Counted from the first letter of the stretch, positions 8,856 to 17,333 are shown. The stretch: 64,000 bases of DNA from JAVXGM01 sp036657395 (GCA_036657395.1 JAVXGM010000001.1:256352-320351), one strand, 5' to 3'. Notes: a model not told the origin generated them from the sequence alone. Made by a program: numbers and translations.

Positions 8856-9757
8856 AAAAAAGAGTGATTAGTGTTTTTCTTATTTTAGCCATCCTAGCTT
8901 CTTGTCTTATGGTAGGGTGTAGCAATAAGGACGCCCAGGAACAAAGGATGAAGGGGTCAAAAAATGTGACTATTAATAAGAATATTAATAGTGATTACGC
9001 AATTGTAATGGATATTACAAATAATCATGTAGTGTTTGAAAAGAAGGCAAGGGAAAAGACTAAGGTCGCATCCTTAGTGAAAATTATGACAGGGATCGTA
9101 GTAATAGAAAACCTGAAAGATTTAGATAAAAAAATCAGACTTTCTCCGAAAGTATCTTCTTATCTTAGCAATAATGGATCTGGAGCATCTCATTTTCAAG
9201 AGGGGGAAAATCCAACAGGTAGAGATTTGATCTACGGTATGCTTTTCAACTCAGCGGCAGAGTGCTGTCTAGCATTGGCAGAGGAAGTATCAGGATCTGA
9301 GCCAGCATTTCTAAAGCTGATGAATAATAAGGCAAAAGAGCTGGGAATGAAAGATACAACCTTTGGAAATACCATTGGCAACGATGATCCACCTTGCTAT
9401 ACTACTGTATACGATATGGCTGTGCTTTTAAAATATGCCTTGAAAAACAAGACATTTAAAAGGGTTGTCACAGATAGCACTTACACCATTGATTCTACAA
9501 ATTTAAATAAAGAGAGTAGAACAATTGAAAATGATACTTTAGCATTATTTGAGGGGGATTTGGCGGGAGTCATCGGAGGAAAGATTGGAAATACAGAGGA
9601 AGCGGAGCTTTGCTTGGCCACTTATGCAAAAGTAAATGGAATAGAATATATTGGTATCACGAGCCATGCTGCTTCAACTCTTATTAATAATAATGGTCAC
9701 ATAGATGATGCCAGAACCTTGTATAACGCAATTGGAGCATCAGGTCAGGGAAAATAA
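8852..9757 (+). CDS. peptidase S11 (D-Ala-D-Ala carboxypeptidase)-like lipoprotein with altered motifs
   Basis: A 301-residue exported lipoprotein: a hydrophobic signal peptide ending in the lipobox LMVGC (lipidated Cys 23). The S11 fold is indicated by SxxK at S74-K77. The other two active-site motifs are changed: the SxN position reads S134-A-A, followed by Glu, and KTG reads K244-I-G. DD-carboxypeptidase activity is therefore doubtful. It overlaps the preceding nucleotidyltransferase/phosphatase gene by ATGA, so it is co-transcribed with the molybdenum-hydroxylase accessory genes and is the last gene before the terminator. A beta-lactamase-fold esterase or a binding-only role is possible. 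Confidence 0.7.
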   Translation: MKKRVISVFLILAILASCLMVGCSNKDAQEQRMKGSKNVTINKNINSDYAIVMDITNNHVVFEKKAREKTKVASLVKIMTGIVVIENLKDLDKKIRLSPKVSSYLSNNGSGASHFQEGENPTGRDLIYGMLFNSAAECCLALAEEVSGSEPAFLKLMNNKAKELGMKDTTFGNTIGNDDPPCYTTVYDMAVLLKYALKNKTFKRVVTDSTYTIDSTNLNKESRTIENDTLALFEGDLAGVIGGKIGNTEEAELCLATYAKVNGIEYIGITSHAASTLINNNGHIDDARTLYNAIGASGQGK

Positions 9758-9792
9758 ATTAGGAAAAGAGGAGTTGTCAAAACTGTCAAAAA

Positions 9793-9836
9793 ATATTGAA
9801 GCACCACCTTTACAGGTGATGCTTCAATATTTTTAT
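9793..9836. terminator. intrinsic terminator between convergent genes
   Basis: An 11-bp stem (9793-9803 with 9820-9830), one mismatch, then a further 5-bp stem (9805-9809 with 9814-9818) around a 4-base loop. Ts follow on the plus strand and an A/T-rich flank on the other. It ends the accessory operon and may also serve the minus-strand gene that ends at 9847. Confidence 0.85.
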
Positions 9837-9846
9837 TTTACTTTTA

Positions 9847-10923
9847 TCATTTTACGTATTCATTCATGGGTTTTACCATGTATTTGTTTACAGGCATTTT
9901 ATCCGTAGTGATATAGCCAGGCTCTGAATTTAAGAGCTGTGGTATTCTGTTTATAATAACAGCGCAAGTGAGTTCAACCGTAGCGGGTCTATTGACAATG
10001 ATTGTAGTTTCAGGCTCCCCTTCAAGAATCCACTGGTTTTTATCAAACTCTTCAGGCGTGTAAACCTTACCGATACATTCGGTTTCTAGGGTGATGCCTT
10101 CTGCTGTTTCGGTAGTTACAATAGCGCTCATACCCAAGGAATCTCCCGCTTTTATAGTAATTCCTAAGGTGGAGGAAACAATGTCTGTATCATAAGTATG
10201 TGGTACACATTTTTGTGTCTGGCTGACTACGGTTAGACCAAGTTGCTCACACAGCCAACCGTTTTGATTCCACATATATGACGGAACATATTGTCCGCTT
10301 GTGATTAGCTTGCTTATTTCTGCTGATGAAAAATCATTGTAGTTTCCTATCTCCTTATTGAATTGTTCTATTGTAAGCCCTGCACCATGGCCTTCTGCTA
10401 GCGCAATTCCATAATCCTCTACATTGTAGCTGCTGCTTCCCTTTATATTTTTAATATGTGCCGATGTGCCGGCTAATGTTGTAATCAATGTGCCCCAAAA
10501 AGCATCAGGATAGCCACTTCCGCAAATTGTACATTTCCCCTGTTTTGCAATTTTATCAATTTTAGCTGTAATATCAGGTGAAGAATTCCAAGGGTAAAGG
10601 GCTTCTTCACATGTAGAAATTGCATTAATTCCAAGCTTTCCGCAAATCGAAAAAATTTCTTCCAATTCTGCTACGGTGCTTCTGGTTGCGCAAATGCACA
10701 CATCGGGTTTTAGCTGGGATAAAATTTTTTCTGCATCTGCTGCTGGTGAAATTTCGACGCCTACATTTCCGTCGCCTATAACTATCCCTACGTCTTTGCC
10801 CACTATGGCAGGATTCATATCAAAGGCCGCTACCAATTGCCCACCTTTTTCAATAGAATACTTCATAAGCCACTGGCTCATCTTACCGCATCCATACTGA
10901 GCAATTTTTACTTTTCTGTTCAT
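9847..10923 (-). CDS. 2,4-diaminopentanoate dehydrogenase-like NAD(P)-dependent oxidoreductase
   Basis: A 358-residue DapB-like dehydrogenase. The N-terminal Rossmann fold starts with the glycine motif G-C-G-K-M at about residues 11-15, followed by an acidic/AAFDMN strand end. The C-terminal half resembles 2,4-diaminopentanoate dehydrogenase of Clostridium sticklandii (Ord), which oxidises 2,4-diaminopentanoate to 2-amino-4-oxopentanoate in ornithine fermentation. The other ornithine genes (orr, oraE/oraS, ortA/ortB) are not in this window, so a different amino substrate is possible. It stands alone between a terminator and its own promoter. The RBS is GAGGAGG with about a 6-base spacing. Confidence 0.7.
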   Translation of the reverse strand: MNRKVKIAQYGCGKMSQWLMKYSIEKGGQLVAAFDMNPAIVGKDVGIVIGDGNVGVEISPAADAEKILSQLKPDVCICATRSTVAELEEIFSICGKLGINAISTCEEALYPWNSSPDITAKIDKIAKQGKCTICGSGYPDAFWGTLITTLAGTSAHIKNIKGSSSYNVEDYGIALAEGHGAGLTIEQFNKEIGNYNDFSSAEISKLITSGQYVPSYMWNQNGWLCEQLGLTVVSQTQKCVPHTYDTDIVSSTLGITIKAGDSLGMSAIVTTETAEGITLETECIGKVYTPEEFDKNQWILEGEPETTIIVNRPATVELTCAVIINRIPQLLNSEPGYITTDKMPVNKYMVKPMNEYVK

Positions 10924-10965
10924 AATTTACCTCCTCAATTTTAGCTACGTTAATCCTATGATTTT

Positions 10966-10974
10966 ATTATATCA
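10966..10974 (-). promoter_or_regulatory. extended -10 promoter of the dehydrogenase gene
   Basis: On the minus strand, TGA-TATAAT is a perfect extended -10, about 43 bases before the start codon. No good -35 box is visible. Confidence 0.5.
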
Positions 10975-11020
10975 GATTTATCAAAAATAGTCTTGACCTT
11001 GCTAGAGAATATACTTTATA

Positions 11021-12877
11021 TTAACGGAGTTTTTTAGTTTGAAGGGAGCGCATGGAGTTTAATATTGCAATTACGCAAACCCCCACATCGGCAAAGACTG
11101 CTTCCCACATGGAGGCCATTCCTAGGGTGCCTAATATTAGTACAATAGCTTTTATAGTTAAGGCAAAGATTACGTTTTGTTTTGCAATGGATAAAGTCTT
11201 TCTGGCAATAGTGATTACGGTGGATAGCTTTGATGGTTTATCGTCCATTATAACCACATCTGCTGCCTCAATTGCAGCCTGAGAACCTAGCCCTCCCATG
11301 GCTACTCCAATGTCGGCTCTAGCAAGAACAGGTGCATCATTGATTCCGTCTCCTAGGAAAACTACGTTTCCTTTAAGGCTTTTTTCATCAATTATTTTTT
11401 CGGCAAGCTCCACCTTATCTCCGGGTAGAAGCTGGCTGTGAAATTCATCAATACCAATGGTAGCGGCAACTTTTTTGGCTACTTCTTTTCGGTCTCCTGT
11501 AAGCATAATAGTAGACTTAACTCCCTTAGATTTCAGCTCCCTAATAACATTTTTAGCATCAGGCTTAATGGTGTCAGATATGCATATGTAGCCCATGTAT
11601 TTTTCTTCTACAGCCAAATGAACTAAGGTTTCACTATGAGTTACCTCAAGGTTTTTAATGCCAATTTGGGCCATTAATTTTTCGTTTCCTACATAGACTG
11701 TTTCCCCTGAAATTACTGACTTGATCCCTTTTCCGGCGATCTCTTTTACAGAGGATATTTTGTTTTTATCAATAGGTCTTTTAAAGGCTTGCCTAATGGA
11801 AAGGGAAATTGGGTGGTTGGAGTAGCTTTCACCGTAAGCGGCTAATTCCAAAAGCTTGTCTGGGGGAATCTCCTTGCTGTTTATCTGGGTCACGGCAAAG
11901 GTGCCAGTGGTCAAGGTGCCAGTTTTGTCAAAAATAACAGTCTCTACATGAGCCAGTGCTTCTAAATAGTTACTACCCTTTACTAAAATCCCACATTTTG
12001 AAGCACCGCCTACTCCACCAAAGAAAGCAAGAGGAACGGATATGACCAAAGCACAAGGACAGGAAATCACTAAGAAGATAAGTGCTCGGCCTACCCACTC
12101 TGAAAAAGTTTGACCCGGAAGTATAAGAGGTGGGATAACAGCCAAAGCTAATGCGGCAAATACTACAATTGGAGTGTAATATTGTGCAAATTTAGTGATG
12201 AATTTTTCCACTTTCGCTTTTTTGTTTCCTGCATTTTCAACCATATCTAATATTTTTGCTACGGTACAATCCTCAAAAACGCTAGAAACTTTAATTTTAA
12301 GCATTCCGGTAATATTAATACATCCACTAGTAATAGGTTGGCCTTTGGAGGCGTCTTTAGGTAAGGATTCTCCAGTAAGTGCAGATGCATCTAGTGCAGA
12401 ATTTCCCTCTATGATCTCTCCATCTAGAGGAACTCGCTCTCCTGGTTTTACAATTATAATATCCCCAATATTCACTTCATAAGGATCCACTTTTTCTTCC
12501 TTGCCATCCCTTATTAAATTTGCAAAGTCCGGGCGAATGTTCATTAATTCTGCAATGGAAGCCCTGGACTTATTTACTGCAAATTCTTCAAACATGGTTC
12601 CTACAAGGTAGAAGAGCATAACAAATACGGCCTCAGAATAATCGGTAAGAGCTAAGGCTCCAATGGTGGCAATGGTCATGAGAAAATTTTCGTCAAAGAC
12701 TTGCCCATGTAAAATGTTACGCATAGCGGTAAAAAGTGTATCGTAACCGGCGATTAAATATGAAGTTAACAATATTCCAATAGATATCCACTCTATCATA
12801 GGAATGAGGGAGCCTATTAGGAGAAGCGCCCCGGAAAGAATGATCCTGGTTAGCTGGATCTTCTGCTTTTTATTCAT
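11021..12877 (-). CDS. cadA: P1B-type heavy-metal (Cd/Zn/Pb) efflux ATPase
   Basis: A 618-residue metal-exporting P-type ATPase. The actuator TGES motif is near 168-171, the membrane metal site CPC at 273-275, the phosphorylation site D317-KTGT, and the hinge GDGINDAP motif precedes the last two membrane helices. The last helix region has ADVG followed by LNSMR, typical of the Zn2+/Cd2+/Pb2+ (P1B-2) subgroup rather than copper pumps. It lacks the usual N-terminal HMA domain, which is instead encoded 28 bases upstream as a free protein. With the ArsR-type repressor it forms a metal-resistance module. The symbol reflects subgroup resemblance; zntA would fit equally well. Confidence 0.85.
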   Translation of the reverse strand: MNKKQKIQLTRIILSGALLLIGSLIPMIEWISIGILLTSYLIAGYDTLFTAMRNILHGQVFDENFLMTIATIGALALTDYSEAVFVMLFYLVGTMFEEFAVNKSRASIAELMNIRPDFANLIRDGKEEKVDPYEVNIGDIIIVKPGERVPLDGEIIEGNSALDASALTGESLPKDASKGQPITSGCINITGMLKIKVSSVFEDCTVAKILDMVENAGNKKAKVEKFITKFAQYYTPIVVFAALALAVIPPLILPGQTFSEWVGRALIFLVISCPCALVISVPLAFFGGVGGASKCGILVKGSNYLEALAHVETVIFDKTGTLTTGTFAVTQINSKEIPPDKLLELAAYGESYSNHPISLSIRQAFKRPIDKNKISSVKEIAGKGIKSVISGETVYVGNEKLMAQIGIKNLEVTHSETLVHLAVEEKYMGYICISDTIKPDAKNVIRELKSKGVKSTIMLTGDRKEVAKKVAATIGIDEFHSQLLPGDKVELAEKIIDEKSLKGNVVFLGDGINDAPVLARADIGVAMGGLGSQAAIEAADVVIMDDKPSKLSTVITIARKTLSIAKQNVIFALTIKAIVLILGTLGMASMWEAVFADVGVCVIAILNSMRSLQTKKLR

Positions 12878-12904
12878 GATATATCCCTTTCTTTAATAGC
12901 TGTT

Positions 12905-13123
12905 TTATCTTTTGATTTTGCAGTTTGATTCTACTTTGCTAATGGCTGCTTGAGCTTTGTCTATGGTCTCATTAAAAGTCTGGTCATCAGCAGTAATTGT
13001 AAGGCGTGCGGCCATAAAGCTGATGGTCGCTTCCTCTACAGTATTAAGCTTGTTAATAGCCTTTTCCATTTTTGCAGCGCAGTTTGCGCAGTCCAAATTT
13101 TCTAGCTTAAATGATCTTTTCAT
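12905..13123 (-). CDS. stand-alone heavy-metal-associated (HMA) domain protein
   Basis: A 72-residue ferredoxin-like HMA domain with the metal-binding CANC motif at C14 and C17 preceded by LD. It is most likely the detached N-terminal metal-binding domain, or metallochaperone, of the adjacent pump. The RBS AAAGGAGA precedes the ATG. The 81 bases between this gene and the repressor gene contain an imperfect copy (13165-13183) of the operator found ahead of the repressor. Confidence 0.85.
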   Translation of the reverse strand: MKRSFKLENLDCANCAAKMEKAINKLNTVEEATISFMAARLTITADDQTFNETIDKAQAAISKVESNCKIKR

Positions 13124-13204
13124 AAGTAAATTCTCCTTTACATAAATAAATCTTCCTTTAAATAGATAAGCAATCGTTTAATCATCGGGTAAAAAACGCC
13201 ATAT

Positions 13205-13570
13205 TTACAACTTACAGTTCATATTAAAAGTGATGTCCACAATTTTATGAATTAGATCAGCTTCTGGTGTAGAAGCTAAGGTGTAATAAACCTCTTTCCC
13301 ATCACGGCGCACCTGAATGAGTTTGGCTTGCTTCAGCACACGTAGGTGGTGAGAAACAGCAGGAGAACTCATATCAATGGCAGCAGCAATATTTATAACG
13401 CATTCTTCACTATGGCACAATAGCCATAGAATTTTTAGTCTGGTGTTGCTGCTTATCAGCTGGAAAGTAGAAGAAACTTCATCAAAAATTTTTTGATCTG
13501 GCTGTTGATCTAATAGCTCTTGTGTATGACCACCATGGTCGTGGGGAAGTGTAACTTTATTTTTACTCAT
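13205..13570 (-). CDS. ArsR/SmtB-family metal-responsive repressor (CadC-like)
   Basis: A 121-residue winged-helix repressor. Helix-turn-helix residues lie at about 58-80, with SPAVSHHLRVLK as the recognition helix. It has a His-rich N-terminus (HDHGGH near 10-15), C57 at the start of helix 3 where CadC-type sensors use Cys, and D105 and H108 in the last helix at the SmtB alpha-5 zinc-site position. Metal binding should release the repressor and induce the HMA protein and ATPase downstream. A 7-8-7 palindrome directly upstream is the likely autoregulatory operator. Confidence 0.85.
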   Translation of the reverse strand: MSKNKVTLPHDHGGHTQELLDQQPDQKIFDEVSSTFQLISSNTRLKILWLLCHSEECVINIAAAIDMSSPAVSHHLRVLKQAKLIQVRRDGKEVYYTLASTPEADLIHKIVDITFNMNCKL

Positions 13571-13593
13571 AATCTTTGCCTCTTTTCAAAATA

Positions 13594-13615
13594 CGATTAA
13601 GTAGTTGTTTAATCG
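13594..13615. promoter_or_regulatory. probable ArsR/CadC-type operator
   Basis: Perfect inverted repeat: CGATTAA, 8 bases, TTAATCG. It lies 24 bases before the repressor start, where ArsR/SmtB operators normally sit. A weaker copy is found before the HMA gene. Confidence 0.65.
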
Positions 13616-13945
13616 TTACCAATAATATAACTTTTTTTTTAAAGGCTGTCAATGTTTTTTAAGGCTTTATGGAATATTCACGATAAAATATGGGCAAAAT
13701 CAAGATTGCTAATGGAAAATTTATACAGCAAATTAGTTGGGAATATTCAGAAAAATGAATATAATCTAGGGGAATAATTGATAATTATTCCCAAACGTAC
13801 AGGATTTATCATTAAGCAATGTTATCATATGTCAGAATTGTGTGAATAGTGGCTCTTATTTTTTATTAGGTAAAATACTATTATATCCACTTATGTTTTG
13901 GTAACATATATATGTAAGAATTATTATTTTTAATAAAAGTGACGG
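13616..13945. other. intergenic region upstream of the V-ATPase operon, with palindromes
   Basis: The gap between the repressor and the V-ATPase operon runs to about 390 bases and has no coding potential I can see. It holds GGAATATTCA twice (13671-13680 and 13740-13749), a perfect 10-bp inverted repeat GGGAATAATT / AATTATTCCC with a 3-base centre (13770-13792), and TATGTT / AACATA around 5 bases (13892-13908). A convincing sigma-70 promoter for the ATPase operon was not found; TAAAAT at 13871 lacks a -35 box. Confidence 0.5.
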
Positions 13946-13960
13946 AAGGAGGGAGTGAAT

Positions 13961-14275
13961 ATGCAGGAAGTTATTGATAAAATAAAAGAAGCAGAGGCCA
14001 TGGCAGAAAATTTAAAGCAGATGGCAGAAGCTGAAAGTGATGAATTATTATTAAAGGCAAAAGCAGACGGAAAACAATTAGTGGAAGACACTATCAAAAG
14101 AGCAAATCAGAATGCCAAAGATATGATTGATAGAGCGGAAAAGGAAGCTCAAAGTCAAGCAGCGGAAAAAATTGGCATGGCTGAAAAAGAAGGTCAAGAT
14201 ATTTTAACGGTTACTGAGAGTATAGTCGACCGAGCGGCACAAAAAATTGTAGAGAGGATTGTGGGAAGCATATGA
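13961..14275 (+). CDS. ntpF: V-type ATPase peripheral stalk subunit (NtpF/G-H type)
   Basis: About 104 residues, almost entirely charged heptad-rich helix (many Ala, Glu and Lys), as expected for the peripheral-stalk coiled coil that pairs with subunit E. It is first in the nine-gene ATPase operon, the position of ntpF in Enterococcus hirae. ATG 13961 is chosen over GTG 13955 because AAGGAGGG then has a 7-base spacing. The next gene overlaps by ATGA. Confidence 0.8.
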   Translation: MQEVIDKIKEAEAMAENLKQMAEAESDELLLKAKADGKQLVEDTIKRANQNAKDMIDRAEKEAQSQAAEKIGMAEKEGQDILTVTESIVDRAAQKIVERIVGSI

Positions 14276-16221
14276 TTGAAAAAATGGAAAAAATCTATGT
14301 CTACAGCCTTGCAGAGCAGTCCACAAGTATCCTTGCAGACATGATGAAATGTGGAGTGGTGGAAACCACGCAGGCAGAGACCATGTTAGAAGATGAAACT
14401 ATGGAGAAACTGACTACGAGCCATACTGTGGATTTATCCAGGGAAGAGGAGTTACTGGAGAGACTAGAAATCAGCATAGGGGCACTAAAACCCTTCGCAA
14501 AGAAAAAAAGTCTTTTCGATAAACGTCCTAGAGTCACCTATAGTGAATTAGTTGACCCACAGGTTTTAGAGGAGACAATGAAGCTTTGTGAAAAAGTGGG
14601 TGAGGTGGCAAAAGTCAGAGGCGACTACGAAAAAGAACTTAAGCGACAAGAATACTTAAGTGCAGGGCTTATTCCGTGGGAATCTTTAGATGTGGATGTG
14701 TCGGATTTTAAGACAAATAGCACGACAACATTATGTTATGTATTGGCAAATCCTAGGACTTTAGAGGAAATAGAGGAAGCAGCAGAAGAAAAAGAAGCAC
14801 AGGTGTGGCTGCGTCAGGTTTTCGCTGACAAGGAAAACAGTTACTTTATGGCTCTTGCTCACAACGACAATATTCAGGAAATACGGGAAATTATCAGTAT
14901 GTTTGGGGTAAAGGAATTCTCACTAGATCAGTACCAAGGTAAGATAAAAGACAACATGAAACAGTGCCAGGAAAATATAAAAGAGTTAACTGAGAAAATC
15001 AAGGCTCAAGATGAAAAACTAGCAGTCCTAGTGAATCGAAAACAGGAGTTGGAACTAGCCTATGATGCAGTTACAGTTGGCATGGACTGTTTGAGAAATC
15101 GAGAAAAGCTTGCTCACACAAAGACCATAGACATTATCACTGGGTGGATTCCTGAGAAGCAAAAAGAGTTGCTAAATGAAAAGCTAACAAGCTACACATG
15201 TTACTGTGAATATAAGGTGCCAGAAAAGCAGGAAGAATATCCAGTGCTTATGAAAAACAGCAAGCTTGTAGAGCCATTTGGTGCGATTACAGAAATGTAT
15301 TCCTTGCCAAATTCAAGAAGCATGGATTCAAACTGGGCCATAGGATTATTTTTCTTCATATTCTTTGGAATGATGTTGTCCGATTTAGGTTACGGATTGC
15401 TACTTACCATTGGAGGATTAGTCGGAGCCAAGTTGTTAGACTTAAATCCAGGAGGAAAGAGATTTTTAAAGATGCTGGGAATGTGTGGAATATCTACAAT
15501 GGTATTTGGATTTATTTATGGCAGCTTTTTTGGAGACGTTGTTCCTAAAGTAGCGGAAGTATTCTTTGGGAAGTCAATTGTGATTACGCCAATAATCGAT
15601 CCACTAAAAGAGCCGATGACAGTGCTTGCATTAGCTTGTGCACTAGGCGTGGTTCACTTGTTTATAGGTATGGGCTTTAAAGCATATATGCTGATCAAGC
15701 GTGGACATAAATGGGGAGCACTTTTTGATGTGGGATTTTGGTACATCTTCCTTATAGGATTGCCGCTTATGATCTTACCTGGGACGGTAAGAACGATTGG
15801 CATAGCAATGTCTATTGGGGGAGCCTTAGGACTAGTCCTAACTCAGGGACGAGATAAGCCTACCTTGTTTGGAAAGATTACATCAGGAATCATGAGCCTT
15901 TACGATGTAACAGGATATTTTTCAGACGTTTTGTCTTACTCAAGAATTTTGGCTCTGGGTCTTGCCACAGGAGTTATTGCTGGGGTAGTGAATACCATAG
16001 GTAGTCTTTCAGGGGGAAGCATCATCGGTGCAATATTGTTTGTTGTCATCTTTGTCGGAGGGCATGCGCTAAACTTGGCTATAAATGCATTAGGTGCTTA
16101 TGTTCATGCTGCTAGACTACAGTACGTTGAATTCTTTGGAAAATATTATGAGAGTGGCGGACAAAAATTTGATCCGTTAACACCAAAAACAAAATATGTG
16201 AATATCACGGAGGAGAAATAA
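14272..16221 (+). CDS. ntpI: V-type ATPase membrane subunit a (I)
   Basis: 649 residues: a soluble N-terminal half with coiled-coil character (to about 345), then a membrane domain of seven or eight helices. The conserved arginine that faces the c-ring is in the SYSRILALGLA segment near the C-terminal third. The subunit provides the two half-channels for ion translocation. It overlaps the stalk subunit by 4 bases and is followed two bases later by the c subunit. Confidence 0.92.
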   Translation: MIEKMEKIYVYSLAEQSTSILADMMKCGVVETTQAETMLEDETMEKLTTSHTVDLSREEELLERLEISIGALKPFAKKKSLFDKRPRVTYSELVDPQVLEETMKLCEKVGEVAKVRGDYEKELKRQEYLSAGLIPWESLDVDVSDFKTNSTTTLCYVLANPRTLEEIEEAAEEKEAQVWLRQVFADKENSYFMALAHNDNIQEIREIISMFGVKEFSLDQYQGKIKDNMKQCQENIKELTEKIKAQDEKLAVLVNRKQELELAYDAVTVGMDCLRNREKLAHTKTIDIITGWIPEKQKELLNEKLTSYTCYCEYKVPEKQEEYPVLMKNSKLVEPFGAITEMYSLPNSRSMDSNWAIGLFFFIFFGMMLSDLGYGLLLTIGGLVGAKLLDLNPGGKRFLKMLGMCGISTMVFGFIYGSFFGDVVPKVAEVFFGKSIVITPIIDPLKEPMTVLALACALGVVHLFIGMGFKAYMLIKRGHKWGALFDVGFWYIFLIGLPLMILPGTVRTIGIAMSIGGALGLVLTQGRDKPTLFGKITSGIMSLYDVTGYFSDVLSYSRILALGLATGVIAGVVNTIGSLSGGSIIGAILFVVIFVGGHALNLAINALGAYVHAARLQYVEFFGKYYESGGQKFDPLTPKTKYVNITEEK

Positions 16222-16222
16222 A

Positions 16223-16714
16223 ATGGAAACTTTTGCAACACTATTTTCAAACGGCAACTTCTACGCATATCTAGGAGTAGCATTATCAGTTGGACTTTGC
16301 GGTATCGGCTCTGCTAAAGGTGTAGGTCTGGTTGGTGAAGCATCTTCAGGAGTATTGAGCGAAGATCCTGAACGTTTTGGACAATGTTTAGTATTACAGG
16401 CACTTCCAGGTACACAGGGTATCTACGGATTCCTTATTGGATTTATTATAATGTTAAATACAGGAATGATGAGCGGAGATGTTCAGTTATCAGTTGGAAC
16501 AGGCGCATATATTTTAGCAGCATCACTTCCAATCGCACTAGTTGGATTGCTTTCAGCTATTGCTCAGGGTAGAGTAGCAGCAGCAGGCATTAATATAATC
16601 GCAAAGAAGCCAGACCAGCTTTCAAAAGCTATGGTATCAGCAGCCCTTGTAGAAACCTATGCGATTTTAGCATTCTTGATTTCAATGTTATTGATCTTCA
16701 ATATAAAGATGTAG
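16223..16714 (+). CDS. ntpK: V-type ATPase c-ring subunit K, Na+-type ligand set
   Basis: A 163-residue proteolipid with four membrane helices (duplicated hairpin). It matches Enterococcus hirae NtpK around the ion site: L61, T64, Q65 and Y68 occur at the same positions, with Q115 (in AQGR) and E144 (in LVETYA) in place of Q110 and E139. These are the residues that bind Na+ in the NtpK rotor, so this ATPase is predicted to be sodium-coupled. As in NtpK, only the second hairpin carries the acidic residue, giving one carboxylate per four helices. Confidence 0.93.
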   Translation: METFATLFSNGNFYAYLGVALSVGLCGIGSAKGVGLVGEASSGVLSEDPERFGQCLVLQALPGTQGIYGFLIGFIIMLNTGMMSGDVQLSVGTGAYILAASLPIALVGLLSAIAQGRVAAAGINIIAKKPDQLSKAMVSAALVETYAILAFLISMLLIFNIKM

Positions 16715-16733
16715 TTTAGGGAAGGTAAATATT

Positions 16734-17318
16734 ATGGACAATATGGAAAAGATATTGGTAGCCATCAAGAAGCAAGGAGAAGCTGAGGCAGAAAAAATTC
16801 TTCAGGCAGGTAAGAAAAATGCGGACGGTATATACAAGCTTTATGGAGAAGAAGCCAAAGTGGAAGAGGATGCTATAATGAAAAGGGCGGAGAAGGAAGT
16901 TGCGTGGATACAGCAAAGAAATCTTTCTCAAGCAGGCATCGGAGGCAGAAACATTAAGCTAAAAGCTAAGCGGCAAGCATTGGAACAGTCCTTTGATTTG
17001 GCGGAAGAAAAGCTTATCCGGCTACCGAAAGAGAAAAAAGAGGAATTATATAAAAAATTAATCGTCACTTATACAAATGGATCTGAGGCGGAAATTGTAT
17101 TTAACAAAGAAGACAAGCAGACCATAGGAAAGAAGCTTTTGGAGGACCTTGAGAAAAGGGACAAATTAAAGCTTACCTTATGTGAAAAACCAGGTGACTT
17201 TAAGGGTGGCCTGATAATCAAGGAAGGTGACGTGGAAACCAGCTGTACTTTTGAAGTATTGAAAGCAGATGGAAAAAAGGTAATGGAATCAGAGATTGCT
17301 GAAATGCTGTTTTCTTAA
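16734..17318 (+). CDS. ntpE: V-type ATPase peripheral stalk subunit E
   Basis: 194 residues. A long charged N-terminal helix (to about 100) is followed by a small mixed globular domain with the GG-LII-x-GD segment, as in V-type subunit E. It forms the peripheral stalk with the NtpF-type helix and attaches to the A3B3 head. It lies between the c-ring gene and the central stalk adaptor, the E. hirae order. Confidence 0.85.
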   Translation: MDNMEKILVAIKKQGEAEAEKILQAGKKNADGIYKLYGEEAKVEEDAIMKRAEKEVAWIQQRNLSQAGIGGRNIKLKAKRQALEQSFDLAEEKLIRLPKEKKEELYKKLIVTYTNGSEAEIVFNKEDKQTIGKKLLEDLEKRDKLKLTLCEKPGDFKGGLIIKEGDVETSCTFEVLKADGKKVMESEIAEMLFS

Positions 17319-17333
17319 AATTGAAAGGAAGGT

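Noticed and set aside
13571..13954. tRNA, rRNA or riboswitch in the gap before the V-ATPase operon
   Set aside because: No cloverleaf, T-loop consensus or known riboswitch motif was found; the region is AT-rich with simple palindromes only.
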